Origin: Flavobacteria bacterium RIFCSPLOWO2_12_FULL_31_7
GTDB lineage: Bacteria; Bacteroidota; Bacteroidia; Flavobacteriales; Flavobacteriaceae
Length of the DNA: 14,443 nt
Assembly (NCBI GenBank): GCA_001800945.1
Contig: MGWJ01000155.1
Location: 1-14,443, forward strand
Reading direction: 5' to 3'
Shown here: positions 7,197 to 14,402 of the stretch, piece by piece
Layout: the number at the start of each line of letters is the position of its first letter
Numbering within the stretch: the stretch's first letter is position 1
The notes under the pieces: generated by a model
The model's input: the letters and a program-made list of their open reading frames with translations, nothing else
Databases searched by the model: none
What the model was told of the DNA's origin: nothing
Translations under genes and position numbers: made by a program

Positions 7197-7292
7197 AACA
7201 CTGATTAAAGAAATTTTAAAAAATTCATATAATTTCTTTGATCTGCGTTGTAACTATTTATTTGTATACTTTTACTTTTTACTTGGCTCTTT
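7197..7292 (-). repeat. Hairpin-containing repeat, copy B
   Basis: Second copy of the unit at 6474-6571, same orientation, 723 bases away. The outer arms (AACACTGATT at 7197-7206 and GATCTGCGTT at 7240-7249) have diverged to two mismatches and one G-T wobble, but the inner arms AAGAAATT (7208-7215) and AATTTCTT (7231-7238) are intact. GTAACT and the ACTTTTTACTTGGCTCTTT tail follow, as in copy A. It overlaps the 3' end of the S41 peptidase gene and lies just upstream of the DUF2238 gene. Confidence 0.7.
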
Positions 7293-8855
7293 CCCTTTCA
7301 ACAACTCTTCTACTTCTTTTTCTCGTTTGATATCGTCTAAAACCCATTTTAATTCGGGGTCAATTTTGTTTTTTCTATCTTCAATCGTTGGAATAATTTC
7401 TTTATCAGGAAAAATTCCTCTTCCCTCAATATCTGTTTTCCCAAAAGCGCTAACTAAAGCCAAACCTATTTTTAAATTCACTTTACTATTGGGTAATTGT
7501 ACTAAAGGCATTTGTGCAGCTACAGTTCCATTGTAAGCACCACCAGTTTCTTCGCCAACAAAAAAGGCCCGTTTAGTAGATTTTAAATTGGAAGAAATGA
7601 TACTCGATGCAGAGAAACTTCCACCATTAATTAAAACGTACACTTTTCCTTTAAAATTGTTAGGTTTAGGCTGACTTAATTTTGATAATTTTGTTCCAAA
7701 TAAAAACTTATCGTCTTCTTTTCGCACTTTAAAATACGTAATCGAATAGAAAAATGGTGCGCCTAAAATCTTGAAAAATTTCACAACTGGCCCGCCACCT
7801 TTAAAATAATCTACATGTAATTTACTTGTACGAGAAACCACTTCATAATCGTCAATAAAAACAAAAGGTTCAGGAGTTAAATAACTGTATAAATCGCCAA
7901 TTTCGAACAATCTTCCTCCAGGATTATTTCGCAAATCTATAATTAAATTTTTGGTATTACTAGCAGCTAATTTCTCAAAAGATTCTTTATAAAAATCGGC
8001 CGAATTTCCGTTATTAAATTGCTTGATAGTTAATATTGCTGTTGTGCTATCGTTTTCAATAAATTTTAATTCACGCGTGAAGGTTTTGGTATCTTTATTA
8101 TAGCCATATTTGCTATTAAACTTCATTTTTTCTTTCTGTTCTTTCTTAGATAATTTGATGCTACTTGCTTTAGAATTAGTTCCGAAAGTATCTCTTTTTA
8201 TCACAAATAGAGAATCCTTATCTTCTAACTTAAGAAGCAATTTTATACTATCTTGCACTTTACCTTTATCTAAATTATAAAACACACCAAAGTTTCTTCC
8301 TAGATAATGAGGATAAAAAGTTTTATTATATCCGTCAGAAGAAATTCTGGTTTTATACATCGAAATTAAGTCTGAAGGTCTTTCATTATTAACTAAAAGC
8401 ACCTCTGTATTTTCTTTAATATCGTGACGAGAACGATTTTTTAAAATGATTAATTTGTTATCAATAAATTCGAAATCAAATTGTGAAAAAGCAGATTTTC
8501 CTCTTTTTTTAAGTAGTTTTTGTTCTTTTTTTGATAACCTTTCTAAACTTGGAGAAATGCCTAAATGGCCTTGACCAATGGTTTTAACAACTTGACTCAA
8601 CTCTTTGTAAAACGCCAATCCCGACATGGGTTTATTTATAGACTTTTTTAAGCTGTCGAATTTATAGTCTAGTTTTTCTTTCGAAATGTACCAATATAAT
8701 TTGGGGTGTAATTGCTTAATTTTTTTATAAGAGAAATCAACATCATTTTGAAGTTTCGTAACTGAAATAGGTTGCGATAAACTTTCATTAAAACGCTTGG
8801 TCGATTCACAAGATAATAGTAGAAATACACTTGTAAGGAATAGTAATTTCTTCAT
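7272..8855 (-). CDS. S41 family peptidase, predicted lipoprotein
   Basis: A 527-residue C-terminal-processing-type serine peptidase. The N-terminus MKKLLFLTSVFLLLSC is a lipoprotein signal with the lipidated Cys at 16, so the mature protein should be anchored in the envelope. A PDZ-like segment (TEVLLVNN near 150-157) precedes the S41 core: NLIIDLRNNPGG at 303-314, LINGGSFSASS at 408-418 with the candidate nucleophile Ser, GEETGG at 434-439, and GRGIFPDKEI at 478-487. The frame extends upstream to a TTG at 8885, but the ATG at 8855 places the signal peptide at the N-terminus and leaves 32 bases after the TSUP stop, so it is preferred. The terminal EPSKK and stop come from repeat copy B. Substrate is unknown. 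Confidence 0.88.
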   Translation of the reverse strand: MKKLLFLTSVFLLLSCESTKRFNESLSQPISVTKLQNDVDFSYKKIKQLHPKLYWYISKEKLDYKFDSLKKSINKPMSGLAFYKELSQVVKTIGQGHLGISPSLERLSKKEQKLLKKRGKSAFSQFDFEFIDNKLIILKNRSRHDIKENTEVLLVNNERPSDLISMYKTRISSDGYNKTFYPHYLGRNFGVFYNLDKGKVQDSIKLLLKLEDKDSLFVIKRDTFGTNSKASSIKLSKKEQKEKMKFNSKYGYNKDTKTFTRELKFIENDSTTAILTIKQFNNGNSADFYKESFEKLAASNTKNLIIDLRNNPGGRLFEIGDLYSYLTPEPFVFIDDYEVVSRTSKLHVDYFKGGGPVVKFFKILGAPFFYSITYFKVRKEDDKFLFGTKLSKLSQPKPNNFKGKVYVLINGGSFSASSIISSNLKSTKRAFFVGEETGGAYNGTVAAQMPLVQLPNSKVNLKIGLALVSAFGKTDIEGRGIFPDKEIIPTIEDRKNKIDPELKWVLDDIKREKEVEELLKGKEPSKK

Positions 8856-8882
8856 AAAAAAAGTGTTGTTTTTTGAGTTAAA

Positions 8883-8890
8883 CAAATCTA
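8883..8890 (-). promoter_or_regulatory. Possible -7 element for the S41 peptidase gene
   Basis: TAGATTTG on the minus strand fits TAnnTTTG and overlaps the TSUP stop codon. It would give a short leader before the ATG at 8855 and would rule out the TTG at 8885 as start. The nearest upstream TTG is only 14 bases away, so the -33 element is poor; read-through from the TSUP gene is also likely. Confidence 0.35.
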
Positions 8891-9682
8891 ACTAAAAAAA
8901 ACATCAAATCCATAACGAATAATCATAATGCAAACCACAAAAAGAAACAGTTGTCTGATAAAAGCATTTCCTCTTAAAATTGCCATTCGAGAACCAATAC
9001 TGCTTCCAATAATGTTGAAAACTGCCATAATAATTGCGATTTCTAGAATATAATTCCCTTGAGAAATAAATACATAAAGCGCCGAAACATTGGTGACACA
9101 ATTAATTACTTTCGCATAAGCTGAAGCTTCTAAAAACTCGAATCCTAATAAAGCAACAAATCCTAAAACTAAAAAACTTCCTGTTCCTGGACCTAAAAAA
9201 CCATCATAAAATCCAATTAGTATTCCTAAAAGTATGCCGTAAATATATTTCCTTTTTTGGGATAATTTTTTGGAAGGAAGAGATCCAAAATCTTTTTTCT
9301 TAAACGTATAGATTGCGATGGCAATTAACATAAAAAAGATAAAAGGTTTTAGAATATTGACATTAATTTGGCTGACTAATTTCGCACCAATAAAAGAAAA
9401 CACAAAAGAAGTAACGGCTGTAATTGATAATAATTTCCAATTGAATTGCACCCGTTTTGCATATTGCATAGCTGCGATGGAAGTTCCGGAAAGTCCAGCG
9501 ATTTTATTTGTTCCGAAGGCCGTTGGAATTGTAGAATTTGGAAATAAAATCATGAATGCTGGAAACTGAATTAAACCGCCGCCGCCCACAACAGCATCAA
9601 TAAAACCAGCAAAAAGTGAAGCAATTGCTATAATTATTAGAATAGAAATATCATATTGGGCAAAAAGTTCAAATAAATTCAT
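8888..9682 (-). CDS. TSUP/TauE-SafE family membrane transporter (YfcA-like)
   Basis: A 264-residue inner-membrane carrier with about eight hydrophobic segments in two related halves. The internal duplication is visible: AGFIDAVVGGGGLIQFPAF at 25-43 and IGFYDGFLGPGTGSFLVLGF at 156-175, each at the start of a half. GTNKIAGLSG at 57-66 is also typical of YfcA-type members. Family members export or import small sulfur-containing or organic anions such as sulfite, sulfoacetate or taurine breakdown products; the substrate here cannot be assigned and no sulfur-metabolism gene is nearby. It starts shortly after the terminator at 9690-9725 and is probably co-transcribed with the S41 peptidase gene. 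Confidence 0.9.
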   Translation of the reverse strand: MNLFELFAQYDISILIIIAIASLFAGFIDAVVGGGGLIQFPAFMILFPNSTIPTAFGTNKIAGLSGTSIAAMQYAKRVQFNWKLLSITAVTSFVFSFIGAKLVSQINVNILKPFIFFMLIAIAIYTFKKKDFGSLPSKKLSQKRKYIYGILLGILIGFYDGFLGPGTGSFLVLGFVALLGFEFLEASAYAKVINCVTNVSALYVFISQGNYILEIAIIMAVFNIIGSSIGSRMAILRGNAFIRQLFLFVVCIMIIRYGFDVFFS

Positions 9683-9689
9683 GTTGGCA

Positions 9690-9725
9690 AAAATAAAAAA
9701 ACCGACACAAATTTGAGTCGGTTTT
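9690..9725 (-). terminator. Rho-independent terminator after the DUF4199 gene
   Basis: AAAACCGAC (9698-9706) and GTCGGTTTT (9717-9725) form a perfect 9-base stem around a 10-base loop containing the palindrome CAAATTTG. On the minus strand the stem runs into TTTTTTTATTT. It should stop transcripts from the DUF4199 gene. It ends only about 8 bases before the TSUP start codon. Confidence 0.85.
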
Positions 9726-9737
9726 AAAAATATAATA

Positions 9738-10232
9738 TTATTTCTTCTTTAAGAAGAATGCACTTATTAGTGAAAAGGCAATTCCTAATGGAAAAATTTC
9801 TACGTAAGTCATCCCAATAATTCCAAGTGGAGAACTATAAACCTTTTTCATCCACTTTAGTTCTTCTTGCTTGGTTGCTATTTCCTCTGTAGGCGTTGTT
9901 TTCAGGACAATTTCTGAATATCTTTCTATAAAATCTGGGAAAAAATTATAATAAATGACTAACCAAACTAGTACATAAATTGTTGAAGTAATAAAAGCAA
10001 TTAGAATTCCAGTTTTAAAAGCATTTCCAAAACTAATAACATCCTGACTTGCTTTACGTTGTTGCAAAATTCCAAAAATCACAAAAGAGAAAGCTAAAAT
10101 CATACTTCCGAATCCGATAAACATGTTGGGTTCTACATTTGGATTGGATTTCATCGAATAAGTTACAAAACACATCACAGCTGAAACGATTAAACCTCCA
10201 AAAAATCCATTCTTTAAAATAATCTGATTCAT
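9738..10232 (-). CDS. DUF4199 domain membrane protein
   Basis: A 164-residue small membrane protein with four hydrophobic segments (near 8-25, 38-56, 72-94 and 136-159). The pattern of an N-terminal helix pair, then QQRKASQDVISFGNAFKTGI before helix 3, then a soluble loop at 97-133, and a positively charged FFLKKK end, is what I associate with DUF4199, a family common in Bacteroidota and without known function. The FGxAFKTG segment at 68-75 is the most family-like part. It has its own likely promoter upstream and its own terminator downstream, so it appears to be a single-gene transcript. Confidence 0.82.
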   Translation of the reverse strand: MNQIILKNGFFGGLIVSAVMCFVTYSMKSNPNVEPNMFIGFGSMILAFSFVIFGILQQRKASQDVISFGNAFKTGILIAFITSTIYVLVWLVIYYNFFPDFIERYSEIVLKTTPTEEIATKQEELKWMKKVYSSPLGIIGMTYVEIFPLGIAFSLISAFFLKKK

Positions 10233-10258
10233 ATTAAGTTGTTTTTAAGGTTGAATTT

Positions 10259-10266
10259 CAAATGTA
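10259..10266 (-). promoter_or_regulatory. -7 element of the DUF4199 gene
   Basis: TACATTTG on the minus strand matches TAnnTTTG. A TTG lies 25 bases upstream (10292-10294), slightly beyond the usual 17-23 spacing. It would give a leader of about 20 bases before the ATG at 10232. Confidence 0.5.
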
Positions 10267-10286
10267 AAGAATTTATTTAATTTATT

Positions 10287-10622
10287 TTATCCAATTTTCA
10301 ATCCATTTTTCATCTCATGGTTGGGTGCGATTAAAGAAACAACATTATCATCACCAACTGCACCTAAAATTAAGCATTCACTCATGAAATTTGCAATTTG
10401 CTTGGGTGGAAAATTCACTACAGCTACAACTTGTTTCCCAATTAAATCTTCTGGTTGATATAATTTGGTAATTTGCGCTGATGTTTTTTTGATACCAATT
10501 TCACCAAAATCGATAATAACTTTATAAGCAGGAATTTTTGCTTCTTGAAAAACTTCCGCATGAATAATAGTACCTACGTGCATAGCTACTTTAGTAAAAT
10601 CTGAAAATGTAATTGTATCCAT
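10287..10622 (-). CDS. csaA: CsaA-type tRNA-binding protein
   Basis: A 111-residue protein that is almost entirely an OB-fold tRNA-binding domain, of the type found at the C-terminus of some methionyl- and at the N-terminus of some phenylalanyl-tRNA synthetases. Full-length similarity to the CsaA family is clear: MHVGTI at 14-19, EAKIPAYKVIIDFGEIGIKKTSAQIT at 27-52, IGKQVVAVVNFPPKQIANFMSECLILG at 61-87. CsaA was described as having chaperone-like, export-related activity and binds tRNA as a dimer. Length is normal. It follows the P-loop protein gene by 28 bases on the same strand and may be co-transcribed with it. Confidence 0.93.
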   Translation of the reverse strand: MDTITFSDFTKVAMHVGTIIHAEVFQEAKIPAYKVIIDFGEIGIKKTSAQITKLYQPEDLIGKQVVAVVNFPPKQIANFMSECLILGAVGDDNVVSLIAPNHEMKNGLKIG

Positions 10623-10650
10623 TTTGTTTTCTATTTTCTAAAATTAAATA

Positions 10651-11136
10651 TCACGAAATAATTATCGCTTCATTTAATTCCAAATCTGTAGGTTGTTCAA
10701 ACCAATTTTCCATAAAATTAAAATCTTCTAAAGTTACGTCAAATTCGTAAGTGATTCCTTTTTCTGCATTTCGTTTTAAAATTCTTTGCCATCTTTCTTC
10801 TTTTGAAAGATTTAGATAATGAAGTTGAATTTCTAATTTGTTATCCGAAGCGAATTTTCTGAATTTTTCTCGATGTGAGAACTTGGACAAGCCTAAATCT
10901 AAAATAGAATCTGTGCCTGCATTTTCTAATTGAAGAATTAGATTTTTAATCATTTCTTCAGCTCTGTCAATACGTTCCAAAAACCATTCTAATCCATCCG
11001 TTTCTTTTTTGTCTGATAAAAATAAGGTTTTATTCCAAGTGTCAATTGAAAAAATTATGCCTTTGTTTTGACATTTCAATTGGTTGCAATAAGTAGTTTT
11101 TCCCGAACCTGTATTGCCTACGATTAAGTGAATCAT
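10651..11136 (-). CDS. Small P-loop ATP-binding protein, kinase-like (AAA_33 type)
   Basis: A 161-residue protein with Walker A GNTGSGKT at 7-14 immediately after the first strand, SIDTW at 30-34, a predicted third strand SILDLGLS (77-84), and an Arg-rich lid region KEERWQRILKRNAEKG (112-127). This is the layout of small P-loop kinases of the zeta-toxin / chloramphenicol-phosphotransferase type grouped in AAA_33. The substrate is unknown. It is not clearly a toxin: there is no small antitoxin gene beside it, and CsaA and DUF1801 genes flank it. It follows the DUF1801 gene by 35 bases, with its own possible -7 element in between. Confidence 0.82.
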   Translation of the reverse strand: MIHLIVGNTGSGKTTYCNQLKCQNKGIIFSIDTWNKTLFLSDKKETDGLEWFLERIDRAEEMIKNLILQLENAGTDSILDLGLSKFSHREKFRKFASDNKLEIQLHYLNLSKEERWQRILKRNAEKGITYEFDVTLEDFNFMENWFEQPTDLELNEAIIIS

Positions 11137-11152
11137 TTTGATGAATTTTATT

Positions 11153-11160
11153 CAAAACTA
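11153..11160 (-). promoter_or_regulatory. -7 element of the P-loop protein gene
   Basis: TAGTTTTG on the minus strand matches TAnnTTTG and lies 16 bases before the start codon. The nearest suitable TTG (11187-11189) is 26 bases upstream, so the -33 match is weak. Confidence 0.4.
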
Positions 11161-11171
11161 CAAAAAACCGA

Positions 11172-11564
11172 TTAAACTAAACGTTCCAAAACACCTTTTC
11201 GCTTGACAATATTTTTATAATCCCATTGTATGATTTTAGATTTTTCTATCCAACGGATTATTTCTTCTTTATTAATTTCTGAAACAGTTGTATATCTTTT
11301 CGAAGCATCTTTGAACTTTCCAGAACCATTTTCGAGAGCTTCTTCTTCAAAACTAGCGCCGCTCCAAAACATTAATCTTACAGAATCTTTTAATTTATCG
11401 TAACCCACAATCGGATTTCCATCTAAAAACCAAACAGGATGCGCATGCCAAACTTTGTTTTCCGCTTCGGGAAAGTTTTCCGAAATAATATCGCACAAAT
11501 GAGTACAAATTAGATAACTTTCTCCAACTTGATTGTTATTGTATTTTTGAATATCTGGATGCAT
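11172..11564 (-). CDS. DUF1801 domain protein
   Basis: A 130-residue soluble protein of the DUF1801 type (YdhG/Fra-like fold). Supporting segments are a helical N-terminus, ENKVWHAHPVWFLDGNPIVGYDKLKDSVRLMFWSGA at 36-70, and a C-terminal helix with KEEIIRWIEKS at 99-109. The alternation of a K-V-W-H strand, a G-x-P turn and an R-L-M-F-W-S-G strand is the part I rely on. Family members are sometimes annotated as iron chaperones by comparison with frataxin, but this is not shown for the group as a whole, and I give no function. The gene begins just beyond the clpB terminator. No convincing promoter was seen; TATATTTA at 11585-11592 (minus) is one base off the -7 consensus. Confidence 0.78.
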   Translation of the reverse strand: MHPDIQKYNNNQVGESYLICTHLCDIISENFPEAENKVWHAHPVWFLDGNPIVGYDKLKDSVRLMFWSGASFEEEALENGSGKFKDASKRYTTVSEINKEEIIRWIEKSKIIQWDYKNIVKRKGVLERLV

Positions 11565-11590
11565 AGTTTTCTTGACTAATTTTAGTAAAT

Positions 11591-11627
11591 ATAAAAAAAG
11601 TCTAGTAATCTTTTAACTACTAGACTT
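11591..11627 (-). terminator. Rho-independent terminator of clpB
   Basis: AAGTCTAGTA (11598-11607) and TACTAGACTT (11618-11627) form a perfect 10-base stem with a 10-base loop. On the minus strand it is followed by an uninterrupted run of T residues, starting 22 bases after the clpB stop codon. Confidence 0.88.
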
Positions 11628-11648
11628 AAAGTTTGACACTATTTTTAC

Positions 11649-14240
11649 TTATTCCTGATTTCTAAAAACCAATTGATTATCAAAACAATCAATCAAAACA
11701 ATGGCATCTGTTTTAATATTTCCGGCTAAGATTTCTTTAGACAGTTTATTTAAAACTTCACGCTGAATGACTCTTTTTACTGGTCGGGCTCCGAATTCTG
11801 GTTCGTACCCTTTTTGAGCTAAATAGTCAATGGCTTCATCCGTTGCAGTCATTGAAATGTGTTGATTTTCTAACATTTTGAATACCGATTTCAATTGTAA
11901 ACCTACAATTTGCTTGATATTCGCACTCGTTAAAGGCGTAAACATTACAATATCGTCAATTCTATTGATAAATTCTGGTCGGACCGTTTGTTTCAACAAG
12001 CCTAAAACCTCAACTTTTGCCAATTCCATTGCGGTTTCCAAGCTTCCCTTCATGTTTTCGAATTTCTCCTGAATAATATGACTTCCCATATTCGAGGTCA
12101 TGATAATAATCGTGTTTTTGAAATCTGCTAAACGACCTTTATTATCGGTTAATCTTCCTTCATCTAAAACTTGTAATAAAATATTAAAAGTATCAGGATG
12201 CGCTTTTTCAATTTCATCTAACAAAATTACCGAATACGGTCTTCTTCGAACAGCTTCTGTTAATTGTCCGCCTTCATCATACCCAACGTAACCTGGAGGA
12301 GCACCGACTAATCTGCTGACACTATGACGTTCTTGATATTCACTCATATCAATTCGAGTCATCGCATTTTCATCATCGAATAAATAATCGGCTAACGCTT
12401 TGGCTAATTCTGTTTTTCCAACACCAGTTGTTCCTAAGAAAAGAAATGTTCCTAATGGTTTTTTCATGTCTTGTAAACCGGCACGACTTCTTCTCACAGC
12501 ATCTGAAATCGCTTCAATAGCTTCTTCTTGTCCGACTACTCTTTTGTGCAATTCATCTTCTAAATTCAGTAATTTTTCACGTTCGCTTTGTAGCATTTTA
12601 GTCACTGGAATTCCTGTCCATTTGGCAACAACTTCAGCAATATCTTCTTGAGTAACTTCCTCTTTGATTAACGATTTTTCGCTTTGATTTTCCAACAATT
12701 CGATTTGCAACTCATCTACTTTCTTTTGTGCTTCGATGATTTTACCGTATCTAATTTCTGCTACTTTTCCGTATTCTGCTTCGCGTTCTGCACGTTCTGC
12801 TTCTACTTTAAAATCTTCAATTTGTTGTTTGTAATTTTGAATCGCATCAACAATATCTTTTTCTGATTTCCATTTCGCGTAAATTTCATTACGTTGTTCT
12901 TTCTGTTCAGACAATTCAATGTTTAAAATTTTTAATTTCGATTCGTCATTCTCACGCTTAATGGCTTCAATTTCGATTTCTAATTGCATAATTTTTCTAT
13001 CCAAAACATCTAATTCTTCTGGTTTTGAATTGATTTCCATACGTAATTTTGAAGCCGCTTCGTCCATTAAATCAATGGCTTTATCTGGTAAAAATCGATT
13101 TGTAATATATCTTTGAGATAATTCTACCGCGGCAATAATTGCATCGTCTTTGATTTGAACTTTATGATGTGCCTCGTATTTTTCTTTGATTCCACGTAAA
13201 ATCGATATCGCACTTTCTGTATCCGGTTCATCTACTGTAACTCTTTGAAAACGACGTTCTAAGGCTTTATCTTTTTCAAAATATTTTTGATATTCATCTA
13301 AAGTCGTAGCACCAATAGCACGTAATTCGCCTCGAGCTAAAGCTGGTTTTAAAATATTCGCTGCATCCATCGCACCTTCTCCACCACCTGCACCAACTAA
13401 GGTATGAATTTCATCAATAAAAAGAATGATATCTCCTTCCGCAGCGGTTACTTCTTTTACTACGGCTTTTAATCTTTCTTCAAATTCTCCTTTGTATTTC
13501 GCTCCAGCGATAAGCGCGCCCATATCCAAAGAATATACGATTTTATCTTTTAGATTTTCTGGTACATCACCATCTACAATTCTGTGCGCTAATCCTTCAG
13601 CAATAGCCGTTTTACCCACACCAGGTTCACCCACTAACATTGGATTATTTTTAGTTCTACGTGTTAAAATTTGTAACACTCTACGAATTTCTTCATCTCG
13701 ACCAATTACAGGATCTAACTTCCCATTTTGAGCTAAATCATTTAGATTTTTTCCGTATTTATTTAAAGCATCATACGTTTCTTCTGCGGAAGATGATGTT
13801 ACTCTTTCTCCTTTTCGAAGTTCTGTAATTGCAGTAACTAAATCTTTTTCGGTTACACCTTGATCCTTTAATATTTGTGCGACTTTACTTTTCGATTTGA
13901 AAATACCTAAGATGATATGCTCAATAGAAACAAAATCATCATTCATTTTTTTGGCTAAAATTGAGGCTTCATTTAAAGTTGAAGAAGCGTCACGAGATAA
14001 CATAATTTCTCCGCCAGAAACTTTAGGAAAACTCTGAATCGTACTATCTAATACTTTTTGAAACAAATCGATATTAACATTTACTTTTTTCAAAATAAAT
14101 GGTGTAACTGTCGAATCCACTTCTAAAATAGCTTTAAAAATGTGTTCGTTTTCAAGCTGTTGTTGCCCAAAACTTTGTGCAATTTGCTGTGCTTGTTGCA
14201 AAGCTTCTTGCGATTTAATGGTTAAATTATTTAAGTTCAT
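11649..14240 (-). CDS. clpB: ATP-dependent disaggregase ClpB
   Basis: An 863-residue Hsp100 chaperone that threads aggregated proteins through a hexameric ring, working with DnaK. Domains in order: Clp N-domain (1-145); AAA+ 1 with Walker A GEPGVGKT (204-211), pore-loop Tyr249 in AGAKYKGEF, Walker B ILFIDE (272-277) and Arg pair 329-330; the coiled-coil middle domain (about 400-525) that separates ClpB from ClpA/ClpC; AAA+ 2 with Walker A GTTGVGKT (603-610), pore-loop Tyr651, Walker B VILLDE (671-676), RPEFINR (754-760) and sensor-2 GARPVKR (817-823). Length and motifs are normal, so it should be active. The IGL/IGF-type loop for ClpP docking is absent, as expected for ClpB. It has its own promoter region and terminator, so it is transcribed alone. 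Confidence 0.98.
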   Translation of the reverse strand: MNLNNLTIKSQEALQQAQQIAQSFGQQQLENEHIFKAILEVDSTVTPFILKKVNVNIDLFQKVLDSTIQSFPKVSGGEIMLSRDASSTLNEASILAKKMNDDFVSIEHIILGIFKSKSKVAQILKDQGVTEKDLVTAITELRKGERVTSSSAEETYDALNKYGKNLNDLAQNGKLDPVIGRDEEIRRVLQILTRRTKNNPMLVGEPGVGKTAIAEGLAHRIVDGDVPENLKDKIVYSLDMGALIAGAKYKGEFEERLKAVVKEVTAAEGDIILFIDEIHTLVGAGGGEGAMDAANILKPALARGELRAIGATTLDEYQKYFEKDKALERRFQRVTVDEPDTESAISILRGIKEKYEAHHKVQIKDDAIIAAVELSQRYITNRFLPDKAIDLMDEAASKLRMEINSKPEELDVLDRKIMQLEIEIEAIKRENDESKLKILNIELSEQKEQRNEIYAKWKSEKDIVDAIQNYKQQIEDFKVEAERAEREAEYGKVAEIRYGKIIEAQKKVDELQIELLENQSEKSLIKEEVTQEDIAEVVAKWTGIPVTKMLQSEREKLLNLEDELHKRVVGQEEAIEAISDAVRRSRAGLQDMKKPLGTFLFLGTTGVGKTELAKALADYLFDDENAMTRIDMSEYQERHSVSRLVGAPPGYVGYDEGGQLTEAVRRRPYSVILLDEIEKAHPDTFNILLQVLDEGRLTDNKGRLADFKNTIIIMTSNMGSHIIQEKFENMKGSLETAMELAKVEVLGLLKQTVRPEFINRIDDIVMFTPLTSANIKQIVGLQLKSVFKMLENQHISMTATDEAIDYLAQKGYEPEFGARPVKRVIQREVLNKLSKEILAGNIKTDAIVLIDCFDNQLVFRNQE

Positions 14241-14292
14241 ATTTTTTTGTGATTAAACTAACATTACTTTATACAATTGAATAGTATATTTG

Positions 14293-14320
14293 CAAAGATT
14301 TTGGTCAATTTATATTCCAA
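14293..14320 (-). promoter_or_regulatory. Predicted clpB promoter
   Basis: On the minus strand TTG (14320-14318) is followed after 17 bases by AATCTTTG (14300-14293), one base off the -7 consensus TAnnTTTG and at the correct Bacteroidota spacing. It would start transcription near 14286, leaving a leader of about 45 bases. It directly abuts TATATTTG on the plus strand (14285-14292), a perfect -7 match for the divergent gene that has no -33 TTG. Confidence 0.5.
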
Positions 14321-14328
14321 ATTCAATT

Positions 14329-14385
14329 AAACGACAAAATGTCGGGTTTTTAAAGGTTTTAACCAAATAAAAACGACAAAATGTC
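14329..14385. promoter_or_regulatory. Candidate operator pair between clpB and the divergent gene
   Basis: The 15-base sequence AAACGACAAAATGTC occurs twice exactly, at 14329-14343 and 14371-14385, with a period of 42 bases (about four helical turns). Its core GACA-AAA-TGTC is an inverted repeat, extended to CGACA/TGTCG in the first copy. A degenerate third copy (GACGAAATATG, 8 of 11) sits at 14395-14405 over the start of the divergent gene. The first copy is centred about 50 bases upstream of the predicted clpB start. This looks like a transcription-factor site; the factor is unknown. Confidence 0.5.
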
Positions 14386-14402
14386 TTAAAATATGACGAA
14401 AT

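Noticed and set aside
8856..8885. N-terminal extension of the S41 peptidase to a TTG start at 8885
   Set aside because: It would bury the lipoprotein signal ten residues inside the protein and overlaps a -7-like element; the ATG at 8855 fits much better.
10651..11564. Toxin-antitoxin pair (zeta-like P-loop protein with DUF1801 neighbour)
   Set aside because: DUF1801 is not a known antitoxin family, the gap of 35 bases with a separate -7 element is not typical, and the P-loop protein is shorter than zeta toxins without a recognisable peptidoglycan-precursor site.
13426..13731. Open frame of about 100 codons on the plus strand inside clpB
   Set aside because: It lies wholly antisense to the conserved AAA+ 1 domain and its translation has no recognisable domain; it is a by-product of clpB codon use. 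The other plus-strand frames inside clpB are of the same kind.
14241..14402. CIRCE element for HrcA control of clpB
   Set aside because: No TTAGCACTC/GAGTGCTAA inverted repeat or close variant is present in the upstream region.
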